DNA of 20,083 bases from CAZDKK01 sp964506245 (lineage in GTDB: Bacteria > Eisenbacteria > RBG-16-71-46 > CAIMUX01 > WJJG01), in contig CAZDKK010000081.1 in assembly GCA_964506245.1 (NCBI GenBank), positions 1 to 20,083 on the forward strand. The letters are read 5' to 3'. Position numbers and translations under genes: made by a program. How positions within the stretch are numbered: the stretch's first letter is position 1; each line of letters begins with the position of its first letter. This document shows, piece by piece, positions 1 to 8,307 of the stretch. Under the pieces are notes generated by a model that worked only from the letters and a program-made list of their open reading frames with translations, made no database searches and was not told the DNA's origin.

Positions 1-54
1 CTCACACCGGTCCTGCGCTGCGGGGGGCATTTCGCAGTTACAGCTTCCTATCCG

Positions 55-2286
55 CTATCCAGCCAGGGCCCATGCCCCAGTCCTGGTTTCCTCGCACTCG
101 GCCGCGACTGCGGCTGCAGCACGAGCCCCCGCCTCGCTTCCGGTAACGAAAAGCTCCCGAGCGAGCATCGCGCAGTCGAACTGCCGTTCACCAAGCTCGC
201 ACGCGCGCGCAAAAGCCTGAGCAGCTTCGTCGTGACGCTCTTGACACACCAGGGCATTCCCCAGACTCGAATGATAGCCCCACATAAAGGGATCCAGAGC
301 GATCGCCTCTTGATAGCGCCCGATCGTCCGCTCGCAGTCACCTGTTCTCCACAGGAGCCTGGCATCGTACACGTAGTTCCAGGCGTTGGCAGGGTCTAGC
401 TGTAAGGCCTCCTTCAGACTACCCCTGGCCGCCTGTATACTGTCGACCGCGGCGAAGCCCATTGCGCGCTCGCGCAAGACATGCGCGCGCAGAGCTGGAG
501 TGAGGTCGCTTCTCCGTAAGAGTTGGCCTGTCATCGCAAGCAGTTCGTGCGGACTGTCTCCACGCAGCATCATGGCGGTAAACAAGTCGCACAAGGGGCT
601 TTCGGGATCGATTCTTCTCAAGTCCGCAATTTCAGCCTCTAGCGCGGCGCGGTTCTGCTGCGACACGTCCGCATTCCCCGCATCCACCAGCGCCGTGAGT
701 CGCATCACGTGTGCGTCGTATTCGCTCGGGAAGGTATCCAGGAGTCGCTGGGTGCGCTCCAGCCCCTCGGCGACGTCATGGCGGCGCAGCGCGGCCAGGG
801 TGGCAGGGAGATCCGGCCAAGTTGCCATTGCCTCGCTGCCGGAGACATTACGGAAGTACTCGTACCGCTTCGGAGACGAGAAGCCTAGCGTAGCCACCAG
901 TCGCTTGGATACCTCCGCCGCCGCGCGGTCCAGCTCTCCCGCCGCCACACGCTCCTGCACGCCCCAGACAATGCGGTTCTGGGCGGTGTCGATGAGACTG
1001 AACGTGATGACCGAGGAGCGTTCCTCGCGATCGACCGAGCCACAGGCCAGCAAGTCGATGCCCTCTTCCCGGCAGGCCTTTGCCGCTCCGGGCGTTCCGA
1101 CCTGCAGGTGCCCGGCCGCCGGCACCGGAAGCACACGCAGTCCCTGGACAGTCGCCAGATTGATGGACACCGCTTCCGCGAAGGCCCATCCGACGTGCCC
1201 CGCGCCTTCGACCTGGCCGCGCACCTCGAGCGGAGAGACCACCAGGGACCGCCGGCCCTCGCCGACGATGCGCGGTCCGCCTCGCTGCGCCTGCAGCCAG
1301 AATGCCGCGAAGATCCCAACGGCGGCGACCGCCACTGGGAGGGCCCACAGCCAGCGCCGGGGCCGCCCCGGGGCGATGGCGCGGCTCAGATCCTCGAACG
1401 AGGGCGCGTTGCCTGAATCGAGGTCCCGGATCAGGCGCCGCAGATCAACCGCCAGGTCATCGGCGGTCTGATAGCGGTCGGCGGGGTTGCGGGCGAGCGC
1501 CTTGTCCACGATGCGATGGAGATCCACGGGAACCTGCGGGACCAACTCGCGCAGAGGAATCGGCTCGCTCTTGAGGATTTCTTCCGCAGTCTCGGAGACT
1601 CCCGTACCGCGGAAGGGCCGCTGCCCGCTCACCATCTCGTAGAGGACGATCCCGAGCGAGAAGATGTCGCTGCGGCGATCCACCTGACGCCCCCGAACCT
1701 GCTCTGGCGACATGTATGGCAGCGTGCCAGCGATCGCAGTCTGCGCCGCACCCATCGGCGCCACCGTCGGCGTGGAGCTCAGCAGCGCGACCGCGGAATC
1801 CGCCGGCCCAGCGAGCGTGGCCAGGCCGAAGTCCGCGATCTTCACGGTGCCCTCGGAGCTCACCAGAATGTTTGCCGGCTTGAGGTCGCGATGGACCAGC
1901 CCCTTGCGATGCGCGCAGGCCAATCCCTCCGCCACCTGTAGGCCCCACGCGGCGATCTTCTCGGGGGTGAGGCGTCGGTTCTGGAGGACGCGGTTCAGCG
2001 CCTGGCCGTCGACGTACTCCATCGCGATGAAGTCGACGTCGTCCGATTGCCCCAGTTCGTGGATCTGGACGATGTGCGCATGGCACAATGCCGCCGCCAT
2101 GCGCGCCTCGCGCACGAACATGGCGCGTCGAGCATCATCCAGCGAGAGGTCGGCCGGCAGCAGCTTGATGGCCACGGTGCGCTTGAGGATCGTGTCCCCG
2201 GCTTTCCAGACTACGCCCATCCCGCCCCGGCCGATCGGGTCGATCAGCCGATAGTGCGAGAGCGTCTGGCCAGAGCTGAGTTCCAT
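55..2286 (-). CDS. Membrane Ser/Thr protein kinase with TolB-like and TPR extracytoplasmic half
   Basis: A Hanks-type (PknB-like) kinase expected to phosphorylate Ser/Thr on cytoplasmic partners. Seen, numbering from the ATG (743 aa): glycine loop GRGGMG near residue 19, VAIK lysine 41, HRDLKPAN at 132-139, DFG at 152-154, a Ser/Thr-rich activation loop running into the SPE triad at 193-195, and DIFSLG in helix F. One hydrophobic segment (about 312-331) separates the kinase from a C-terminal half. That half begins with a stretch resembling the TolB N-terminal-like domain often seen before TPRs (about 350-450) and ends in TPR-like helices (for example ALQLDPANAWNYVYDARL). All catalytic residues are present, so it is probably active. 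The ATG is preferred because family members start close to this N-terminus and TGGAG lies 11 bases upstream; a GTG 21 bases further up is the alternative. It lies about 100 bases downstream of the FG-GAP gene on the same strand, so co-transcription is possible. Complete gene, stop TAG. Confidence 0.93.
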   Translation of the reverse strand: MELSSGQTLSHYRLIDPIGRGGMGVVWKAGDTILKRTVAIKLLPADLSLDDARRAMFVREARMAAALCHAHIVQIHELGQSDDVDFIAMEYVDGQALNRVLQNRRLTPEKIAAWGLQVAEGLACAHRKGLVHRDLKPANILVSSEGTVKIADFGLATLAGPADSAVALLSSTPTVAPMGAAQTAIAGTLPYMSPEQVRGRQVDRRSDIFSLGIVLYEMVSGQRPFRGTGVSETAEEILKSEPIPLRELVPQVPVDLHRIVDKALARNPADRYQTADDLAVDLRRLIRDLDSGNAPSFEDLSRAIAPGRPRRWLWALPVAVAAVGIFAAFWLQAQRGGPRIVGEGRRSLVVSPLEVRGQVEGAGHVGWAFAEAVSINLATVQGLRVLPVPAAGHLQVGTPGAAKACREEGIDLLACGSVDREERSSVITFSLIDTAQNRIVWGVQERVAAGELDRAAAEVSKRLVATLGFSSPKRYEYFRNVSGSEAMATWPDLPATLAALRRHDVAEGLERTQRLLDTFPSEYDAHVMRLTALVDAGNADVSQQNRAALEAEIADLRRIDPESPLCDLFTAMMLRGDSPHELLAMTGQLLRRSDLTPALRAHVLRERAMGFAAVDSIQAARGSLKEALQLDPANAWNYVYDARLLWRTGDCERTIGRYQEAIALDPFMWGYHSSLGNALVCQERHDEAAQAFARACELGERQFDCAMLARELFVTGSEAGARAAAAVAAECEETRTGAWALAG

Positions 2287-2388
2287 GCCTTTCGAAACTC
2301 CACGCACACGCGAACCAACCCTGCCGCTCCCCGATCGATTCCAGCGATCTCTGTTTCGCCGGTGGATTGAAGGCGTCGGCCGATGCGT

Positions 2389-4707
2389 TCACCTCATCAC
2401 GGAGACTCGGCGCGATGTCGTTCCACCGTTTGCGCTGAGCCTGACAAAGTAGGTGCCGGATGGGACGGGTGCTTCTCCCTTGCCCGACACCCTCCACGCC
2501 ACCGTCTGGACACCGGCGGTAACGGCACGATCGAGCAGTGATTGAATCAGCCGACCGGAGACGTCGTATACGTCTAGCCGCGCACGGGACGGCTGGTTCA
2601 GGCTGAAGCTGATCGTCGCCTCGGAACCGACAGGGCTGGGCATGACGCACAAGGCTGCGGCCGACATGCGACCGCAGCCACCGGTACCAACGCCGGCGGT
2701 GGTGTGTGCTCCAAGGAGCATGAAGACAGAATCGGAGTGGCGACCCCCGGCAACGAGGTCGGGAACCCCGTCGCCGTTGAAATCGCCGGCTGCGACGCAG
2801 CCGCTCGTGGTCCAGGGCGCGGTCCTACCCTTGCCGTAGCCCCCTCCTGACGCGAAGCTCCCGTCGCCCAGACCCACCAGGATGGTCACATTGGCGGAGT
2901 GATCGCTGGCCAGGGCCAGATCGGGAATCTGGTCTCCGTTGAAATCGCCGACGATCAGGCCGGCGGACTCCATCCCGGCGGGATAGTAGACCGCCGGAGC
3001 GAAGCTGCCCTGGCCGAGTCCCAGCAGGATGGCGGCCGTGCTCAACCTTCGCAAGGGAGTCACGCGCAGCTGGCCGATCACGGCGATGTCGGCAATCTCA
3101 TCGCCGTTGAAGTCATCGACCGCCACAGCGGTGGGAAGATCGTCGAGCGGAAGGAAGCTGGGCGCGGAGAATGAGCCGTCGCCCTCTCCAGTCAGGATCG
3201 CGACCCGGTAGGGCGAGACGCTGATCACGGCTGCAAGATCGAGAAGTCCGTCGCCGTTCAGATCGCCGGTCGCTAGGCTGACGGGCTCACCGCCCACGGC
3301 AAAGAAGCCCGCGGGCGACAGCGTGCCGTCGCCTTGTCCCAGGAGCACCGCGACATTGTCCATGCCGGTGTTGACCGTTGCGAGATCTGGGACCAGATCC
3401 CCGTTGAAGTCAGCGCACACCAGCGACTGCGGCTCGTCCCCAACGTCGTAGAAGCTGGCGGCGGTCAAGGAGCCGTCGCCGAGGCCGAGCAGCACGGCCA
3501 CGTCGTCAGAACCGCGGTTGGACACGGCCAGATCGGGAATGTAGTCGCCGTTGAAATCCGCCGTGACAATGGACTGGGGCTCGTCGCCGACGTCGAAGCG
3601 CTGGGCCGGGCCCAGCACACCGCCCCCTTGGCCGAGCAGCACGGCGAGCCTGTCCGAGAGGTCTTGGGCAACGGCCACATCGGGGAGTTGATCGAGGTTG
3701 AAGTCCGCCACCGTCACAGCGGCGACAGAATCGCCCGCAGCATACCTGGGCGCTGCGTTGAAGGTCCCGCCGCCGAGGCCCAGGAGCGCTGACACGTTCA
3801 CATCGTGCATGTTAGCCGTGACAAGATCCGTAACCCCATCTCCACTCACATCGCCTATTGCCAAGGTGCTGACGTCACACCCAGTCTCCAGCCATGTGAT
3901 CGGACCCATGGTCCCGCCGCCGAGGCCCATGTGCACACCCGCGCGATGGCCCTCAGGCACCCAGACTCCTCCCGCCGTAGCTAGGTCGGGGATTCCATCG
4001 CCATTCAGATCGCCGATCTCTACGAAGTGACCCGGGTCGGCGTAGTACCTCGGGGCTTCAAACGTCCCACCGCCCGCTCCCATGAAGATCACCACGTCTT
4101 CGCCCATCAGAACCACGTCAGGTATGTCGTCCTCGTCGAGGTCCCCGATCGCCACCCAGCATGCCCCCTCACTGAGTTCATGGAAGTCGGGAGGGGCAAA
4201 TGACCCATCGCCATTCCCGAGCAGCACGGACAAGCCGGGATAGCCGGACGCCACGGCCAAGTCGGGGATCTGATCTCCATTGAGATCGCCGGCCGCCAGG
4301 CACACGAGGCCATACCCCGCAGCGAAGGAGCTGGGCGCCTGGAAGGTCCCGTCGCCGCGTCCCAGAAGCACAGCCACGCTGTCCAGGCCGGCGCCAAGGC
4401 AGGTGTTCTCCGTTGCCAGATCGGGGATGCGGTCACCATCAAAATCCGTGATGACGATGCTGCGGGGCTCACTGCCCGCCGGGTAGTACTCCGCCGGCGC
4501 GAATGCTCCCAAGCCCAAACCCAGAAACACCGCAGCCTGATTGGTACCGTAGTGCGCCGTGACGATGTCGAGTAGCTGATCGCCGTTGAGATCTCCCAGC
4601 GCCAGGGCCCAGGGGCCGGACTGACAATCGTAGGTGCACGGGGGAGCGAAAGTCCCGTTCCCGCGGCCGATCAACACCGAGACGATGGCACAGCCGGGAT
4701 GGGCCAT
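2389..4707 (-). CDS. FG-GAP/VCBS repeat protein with C-terminal FlgD-Ig/sorting-type domain (5'-interrupted)
   Basis: A predicted secreted or surface beta-propeller protein. I count 13 repeats of about 50 residues, each with a calcium-loop-like core such as GDLNGDQIPDLA or ADFNGDYIPDLA followed by a VAVLLGxGDGTF segment. A 14th repeat lies just upstream of this ORF, in the same frame. The last ~85 residues (from about CVMPSPVGSEATISFSLN through LDVYDVSGRLIQ to GTYFVRLSANG) form the FlgD-Ig-like or type IX-type sorting domain seen at the ends of secreted FCB-group proteins. The repeats suggest carbohydrate or protein binding; the ligand is unknown. The ATG used here starts inside a repeat, lacks a signal peptide and has only a weak ribosome site. 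The true start is most likely at 4917, with the two parts separated by one TGA codon. Read as given, the product would not be exported. Adjacent to the kinase gene, same strand. Confidence 0.85.
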   Translation of the reverse strand: MAHPGCAIVSVLIGRGNGTFAPPCTYDCQSGPWALALGDLNGDQLLDIVTAHYGTNQAAVFLGLGLGAFAPAEYYPAGSEPRSIVITDFDGDRIPDLATENTCLGAGLDSVAVLLGRGDGTFQAPSSFAAGYGLVCLAAGDLNGDQIPDLAVASGYPGLSVLLGNGDGSFAPPDFHELSEGACWVAIGDLDEDDIPDVVLMGEDVVIFMGAGGGTFEAPRYYADPGHFVEIGDLNGDGIPDLATAGGVWVPEGHRAGVHMGLGGGTMGPITWLETGCDVSTLAIGDVSGDGVTDLVTANMHDVNVSALLGLGGGTFNAAPRYAAGDSVAAVTVADFNLDQLPDVAVAQDLSDRLAVLLGQGGGVLGPAQRFDVGDEPQSIVTADFNGDYIPDLAVSNRGSDDVAVLLGLGDGSLTAASFYDVGDEPQSLVCADFNGDLVPDLATVNTGMDNVAVLLGQGDGTLSPAGFFAVGGEPVSLATGDLNGDGLLDLAAVISVSPYRVAILTGEGDGSFSAPSFLPLDDLPTAVAVDDFNGDEIADIAVIGQLRVTPLRRLSTAAILLGLGQGSFAPAVYYPAGMESAGLIVGDFNGDQIPDLALASDHSANVTILVGLGDGSFASGGGYGKGRTAPWTTSGCVAAGDFNGDGVPDLVAGGRHSDSVFMLLGAHTTAGVGTGGCGRMSAAALCVMPSPVGSEATISFSLNQPSRARLDVYDVSGRLIQSLLDRAVTAGVQTVAWRVSGKGEAPVPSGTYFVRLSANGGTTSRRVSVMR

Positions 4708-4761
4708 GGCTATGTCCGGGATCTGATCGCCATTGAGATCACCGATCTCTGCGTGGCCTCC

Positions 4762-4917
4762 TCAGTAGCCGGAGTAGGAATCGAGACGTGCCGGCCAGAA
4801 GAGGATCTCGGCCGCGACGCCTGGTCCGAAGACGGGGAAGATCGAGAACAAAGCCAGTGAAGCCAGCACAAGGCCACCCCTGATACCACTCGCCAGATGG
4901 GTTACGCGCGCGCGCAT
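4762..4917 (-). pseudogene. 5' fragment (signal peptide) of the FG-GAP gene, ended by an in-frame TGA
   Basis: This fragment encodes a clear signal peptide: basic MRARVTH, a hydrophobic core GGLVLASLALFSIFPVF and a probable cleavage site after GVAA. It continues EILFWPARLDSYSGY and meets TGA at 4762-4764. Reading on in the same frame gives GGHAEIGDLNGDQIPDIA and then directly the 2389-4707 ORF, so this is the missing N-terminus of the FG-GAP protein. The start is well supported: GGAGG lies 5 bases before the ATG, and a TATAAT promoter lies about 70 bases upstream. The stop is a nonsense mutation, a sequencing or assembly error, or (less likely) a recoded codon. Without the TGA the gene would be 2529 bases long including its stop (about 842 aa). 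Confidence 0.8.
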
Positions 4918-4985
4918 CCGAACCTCCGTCCTGCCACGAGTCACACGAGGAGAGCTGATCCATGCAAACGGGTACCTCGGTAGGA

Positions 4986-5014
4986 ATTATAGTCCATCCC
5001 GCCGGATTGAACAA
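4986..5014 (-). promoter_or_regulatory. Sigma70-type promoter of the FG-GAP gene
   Basis: On the minus strand TTGTTC (5009-5014) is followed by a 17-base spacer and a perfect TATAAT (4986-4991). Transcription would start near 4979, giving a leader of about 60 bases before the ATG at 4917 and its GGAGG. The -10 match, spacing and position all fit; the -35 box matches only half of TTGACA. Confidence 0.65.
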
Positions 5015-5040
5015 CCCTCCGCCCCTCTTGCCTGTCGAGC

Positions 5041-5590
5041 ACTCTTCATGGATAGTCGAGGCCAGGCTTGCTGGGCGGCCTTGGTGGCATTCGTTATCTC
5101 GCGGTGTAGCTGCTCGGGCCCGCTGTGCTCCTGTTCGGCATCGTCTTGGTCCGGGCGCGCTGACAAGCATCTCAACCAGCCAGTCGCTTTGCATCTGGTA
5201 ACGAAGCACAGCGTTGAGCGACTGATCCGCGTGAGCTGGAACCGCGGTACCAGATACAGGAACTGACTCGGGTGGCACTTGCCATGACTGGGGTCCATCA
5301 CCTCGAGAGCTCGGTCCTCACGAAGTGCGGCGTCCGGCTGTTCGGGCAATCTTGGGCGCCCGAGTTTCCGAGGGCCGTGGTAGTCGTACTCCGCGATAAG
5401 TGCGTCGAGGCGTCGTCCGGGGCGATCTATGCTCTCCAGCTTCGGAACTCGGGAGACGGAAGCGGCGGACGAAGCAGAATAGAGGTCATTCTCGTGAGTC
5501 GGCAGCAAGCTTCTGGTCGGTGGATCCAGCCCGCCGGGCGCAGTGGTGCCGGTGCAGGCGATGATCTCAGGCTCGACGGCGGACGTGGCC
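5041..5590 (-). other. Gene-poor stretch downstream of the transposase; possible decayed gene
   Basis: No convincing intact gene is present. On the minus strand, protein-like segments switch frame. One frame gives HPSQFLYLVPRFQL, a second gives DQSLNAVLRYQMQSDWLVEM, and the first frame then gives QLHREITNATKAAQQAWPRL. This is the pattern expected of a coding sequence with compensating frameshifts, but I recognise no family, so it may be chance. The outer end of the insertion element should lie somewhere in or near this stretch; I could not identify terminal inverted repeats or a target duplication. Confidence 0.25.
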
Positions 5591-6688
5591 TCAGGCCACG
5601 AGGCGATAGTCATGCTGGATCCCGCCCAAGACAGGCAGAGCGACCAAAGTCCCGCCCGAAGGTGGAGGTTGCCGCAGATCCGGATAGGGATCAGGGATCC
5701 CGTGGATTGCTTGCGACGGACGGGCGCGATTGTAGTAGCGAATGTACTCGTTGACGACCCGACGAATGTGGTCGGCGGTCAGGAAGATGAAGTGATTCAG
5801 CGCTTCCTCGCGCAGCGTCCGCATGACCCTCTCGACGTGAGGGGAAGCGTTCGGAGCACCGAAGGGGACCGGGAGACCCTCGATGCCGATGACCTCGTCG
5901 AGCCAGCGGTCCAGGTGGCAGCGGTAGCTTCGCCTGTGACCCGCCTCCTCGACCGACCTGCACCTGCCAAGCTGCCCGATGATCGCGTCGTTGTCGTGGA
6001 TGAGGAACCGAGGAGCCACGTCCTCGGAGGTTGCCTCGCGTAGCTGCTGTTTCACCCATGGAAGGGTCGGGTTGGTTGTCACGTTGACATGGACGATCCG
6101 GCGTGAGTCGATCTCCATGATGATGAAGACGTAGACGACAGCAAAGAGCGCAGTGTACTGGGTCAAGAAGTCGCACGCCCAGATCTCCTTGGCATGGTTG
6201 CGGACGACGGTGCGCCAGGTCTGGTTCCCTCGGGGCGACCCATGACGTGGGGTCATGTAGCGGCGGATCGTGCTGGGGGAGTGCTCGACACCAAACTTGG
6301 CGGCCAGCTCTTCGGCGATCTTGTCCTCGCCCCATTCAGGGTGGGTTCCGGAGATGCGCCGAATGTAGGCGATGTGCGCTCCAGGGATGCGGGGTCGGCC
6401 GAGTTGTCGGTTCCTGGATCTGTGACGCCAGAAGATCCGGAAGCCCTTTCGGTGCCAACGGATCACGGTCTCGGGCTTGACGATGACGAGGGGCCGAGTC
6501 CAGTCGGGCCAGAGCCTACGGAGGGCGACCCAGAACATCCGGTCAACGATGTGGAGTCGGGGCCGCGGCGAGGTCCGCAGGTAGGTCGCCAATTGCTGTC
6601 GCAGCGCCGCGTTCTCCAGAACCAGTGCGGCTCGGGGCATCAGGGCTGCTCGCAGGCAGGCGAGTAGAGCTACAATGAGTGTGTGCAT
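5591..6688 (-). CDS. Integrase-core (DDE) transposase
   Basis: A 365-aa transposase of the retroviral-integrase-like (rve) type, acting on the ends of its own insertion element. Seen: N-terminal helical region with LVLENAALRQQLA (about 23-34), a helix-turn-helix-like part with VIRWHRKGFRIFWRHRSR, an HTH_21-like GTHPEWGEDKIAEELAAKFG (114-133), then the catalytic core. Likely catalytic residues are Asp173 (WACDFLTQY), Asp232 (LIHDND) and Glu286 (PHVERVMRTLREEALNHF). The C-terminal RRVVNEYIRYYNRARPSQAI is typical of the family. The D-to-E distance (53 residues) exceeds the usual 35 or so because of an insert containing RRSYRCHLDRWL. The frame stays open upstream of this start, but that part is antisense to the neighbouring membrane gene. 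No frameshift is seen, so it could be active. The ribosome site is weak. Exact IS family not assigned. Confidence 0.85.
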   Translation of the reverse strand: MHTLIVALLACLRAALMPRAALVLENAALRQQLATYLRTSPRPRLHIVDRMFWVALRRLWPDWTRPLVIVKPETVIRWHRKGFRIFWRHRSRNRQLGRPRIPGAHIAYIRRISGTHPEWGEDKIAEELAAKFGVEHSPSTIRRYMTPRHGSPRGNQTWRTVVRNHAKEIWACDFLTQYTALFAVVYVFIIMEIDSRRIVHVNVTTNPTLPWVKQQLREATSEDVAPRFLIHDNDAIIGQLGRCRSVEEAGHRRSYRCHLDRWLDEVIGIEGLPVPFGAPNASPHVERVMRTLREEALNHFIFLTADHIRRVVNEYIRYYNRARPSQAIHGIPDPYPDLRQPPPSGGTLVALPVLGGIQHDYRLVA

Positions 6689-6813
6689 GGTGAGCGATCG
6701 TAGCACGGGGTGGCAAGCGGCCTCGCAGGCGGGAGTTCCGCCGCGTTCCGCGATGCGATACGGACTTTTCGCGGACTGCGGCGAGCTGGCTCGAGGGATA
6801 CCCGGCGGCCGCG

Positions 6814-7452
6814 TTACAGCGTCGGCGCCGGTCCCCCGAACAGCATACCCACCCAGGCGATGAGGAAGTTCACGCGGCCCAGCAGCAGCGAGATGCGACC
6901 CATCACGGTGAAGCCGAAGGTCGCGCCGAAGCCGATCATCAGCACCCAGATCCCGACCTTCGTCAGCCAGCCGAAGGCGCCCGTGTGGCGGGTGCTGAAG
7001 AAGAAGTAGGCGATGCCGCACACGACGGCCAGGGCGATCAGCAGGTTGGTGAGCTCGACGCCCGAGAAGCCGACCGGGCGCATGGTGGCATGCGCCTGCT
7101 GCAAGACGTACGTCTGCAAGATGAGCGGAACCTCCGCGCCACTGCCCACCCCGAGGATGTAGGCCATCGGGATGCGCGAGAGCCACCCGATCTTGCCGAA
7201 GAGGCGGGTGAAGAGCAGCAGTCCCAGCAGGCAGGGGATGATCGGGAGGAGGTTGCCGGCCTTGAACGGCTCGATGATCTTGGCCACGACGCTCTGGTTG
7301 TACAGGATGATCACCCAGTACCCGGCCGAGGCGCCGACCGCCAGGTGTTCCGCGAAGCGGTAGAAGGGGTTTTCACGGTAGAGGAAGGAGAGGATGCACA
7401 ACGACAGCAGCGCGGCGACGGTGGTCAGGATCGCTGTGAGCATTGTGGGCAT
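6814..7452 (-). CDS. Polytopic membrane protein, last gene of the DUF6754-type cluster
   Basis: A 212-aa integral membrane protein of unknown function. Hydrophobic segments lie at about 4-24, 35-51, 69-82, 93-115, 134-152, 164-182 and 195-206, so roughly six or seven TM helices with short loops. Notable loop residues are FLYRENPFYRFAEHLAVG near the N-terminus and STRHTGAFGWLTKVG between late helices. The start has GGGAGG 4 bases upstream; a second ATG three codons in is possible. The gene begins 9 bases after the stop of the upstream gene, which indicates translation from one mRNA and probably one complex. I recognise no transporter or enzyme signature. Downstream lie 125 bases without a gene and then the transposase. 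Confidence 0.85.
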   Translation of the reverse strand: MPTMLTAILTTVAALLSLCILSFLYRENPFYRFAEHLAVGASAGYWVIILYNQSVVAKIIEPFKAGNLLPIIPCLLGLLLFTRLFGKIGWLSRIPMAYILGVGSGAEVPLILQTYVLQQAHATMRPVGFSGVELTNLLIALAVVCGIAYFFFSTRHTGAFGWLTKVGIWVLMIGFGATFGFTVMGRISLLLGRVNFLIAWVGMLFGGPAPTL

Positions 7453-7461
7453 GCTGCCTCC

Positions 7462-8298
7462 CTACCGCGCCACCGCGTGCCGCGCGCGGCGGCGCTCCAC
7501 CAGGTAGGTCACGTTGCCCAGGATGATGAAGGCGATGATGAGCGCATGAGCCACGGACTGGACGTCCATGCCCTTGCGCGCCACGTCGCCCTTCTGCACC
7601 AGGATCTCGTACTCGGCCGCACCCCGCAGCCCGCTGATGATGCCGAAGAGCTGGCCCGATTGCACATACTGGTAGTAGTTGGTCGCCATGACCGCCGCCG
7701 ATCCGAGCCCGAGCGGGAACTTGTAGCGGCCCTGGCCATAGATGATCCACCAGTCGATGCCGCTGGTCGCATTGACCGTGAAGACCATCGCCACGTCGTT
7801 GTAGTTGCGCACGCCCCGCATCATCGGGATTTTGTCCAGCGGCGTGCCGTAGTAGTCGAGCGGGAACGGCGTGCGGAAGTTCTCGCCCATGGTCATGATC
7901 ACGATCGCCGGGTAGGGCTGGTAGCCAAGATAGACGTAGTCCTCGCCGTACTTCTTGCCGTACTCCTCGGCGACGCTGGTCAGATGGGACTCGGCCAGGG
8001 TCACGCCGGTGGAGGAGAGGCAGCAGGCCAGCACGCGCACGTTGCGCGAAAAGGCCTGGCGCAGCATCGCCTTCGCCATCGGCTCGAGCTCGGCCGCGGT
8101 CGAGGGGTCGTACCCGAAGTCGAACAGGATGATCTCGCCCGGCTTCACGGCCTCCATCCGGGCGTAGACGTTGCGCACCTCGGGTGTGATCTTGATGGGC
8201 ATGCCGATCGGGGCGAGCGAGGGGATGAGCACGGCGAGGAAGATCAACGCGTAGAGCACGCGCCGATCAATCGCCAGTACCCGGTCGAACCACCCCAT
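7462..8298 (-). CDS. Membrane-anchored alpha/beta protein of the DUF6754-type cluster
   Basis: A 278-aa protein of unknown function. One hydrophobic segment at about 14-33 follows a basic MGWFDRVLAIDRR start, and another lies at about 248-265 before a basic tail (VERRRARHAVAR). The two ends are therefore probably cytoplasmic, with the middle domain (about 40-245) outside. That domain alternates strands and helices: GEIILFDFGYDPSTAAELEP (54-73), AMLRQAFSRNVRVLACC (77-93), YVYLGYQPYPAIVIMTMG (121-138), AMVFTVNATSGIDWWIIYGQ (170-189) and QLFGIISGLRGAAEYEILVQ (216-235). Several of these resemble, in the same order, blocks of the DUF6754-type protein encoded first in the cluster. Tight 9-base gaps on both sides; GGGGGAA lies 3 bases before the ATG. 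No known catalytic motif found. Confidence 0.85.
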   Translation of the reverse strand: MGWFDRVLAIDRRVLYALIFLAVLIPSLAPIGMPIKITPEVRNVYARMEAVKPGEIILFDFGYDPSTAAELEPMAKAMLRQAFSRNVRVLACCLSSTGVTLAESHLTSVAEEYGKKYGEDYVYLGYQPYPAIVIMTMGENFRTPFPLDYYGTPLDKIPMMRGVRNYNDVAMVFTVNATSGIDWWIIYGQGRYKFPLGLGSAAVMATNYYQYVQSGQLFGIISGLRGAAEYEILVQKGDVARKGMDVQSVAHALIIAFIILGNVTYLVERRRARHAVAR

Positions 8299-8307
8299 CG
8301 CTTCCCC

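Noticed and set aside
4762..4764. TGA read as selenocysteine or as a reassigned codon
   Set aside because: TGA is the stop of this same gene, of the DUF6754-type gene, the sigma gene and the VIT/VWA gene; no selenium genes or selenocysteine-insertion hairpin were recognised. A mutation or sequence error is simpler.
5272..5754. 160-aa plus-strand open frame
   Set aside because: Overlaps the 3' end of the transposase in antisense, no domain, no convincing ribosome site.
6689..7186. N-terminal extension of the transposase open frame
   Set aside because: The extension reads antisense-like, His/Arg-rich sequence across the end of the membrane-protein gene; family members begin near MHTLIVALL.
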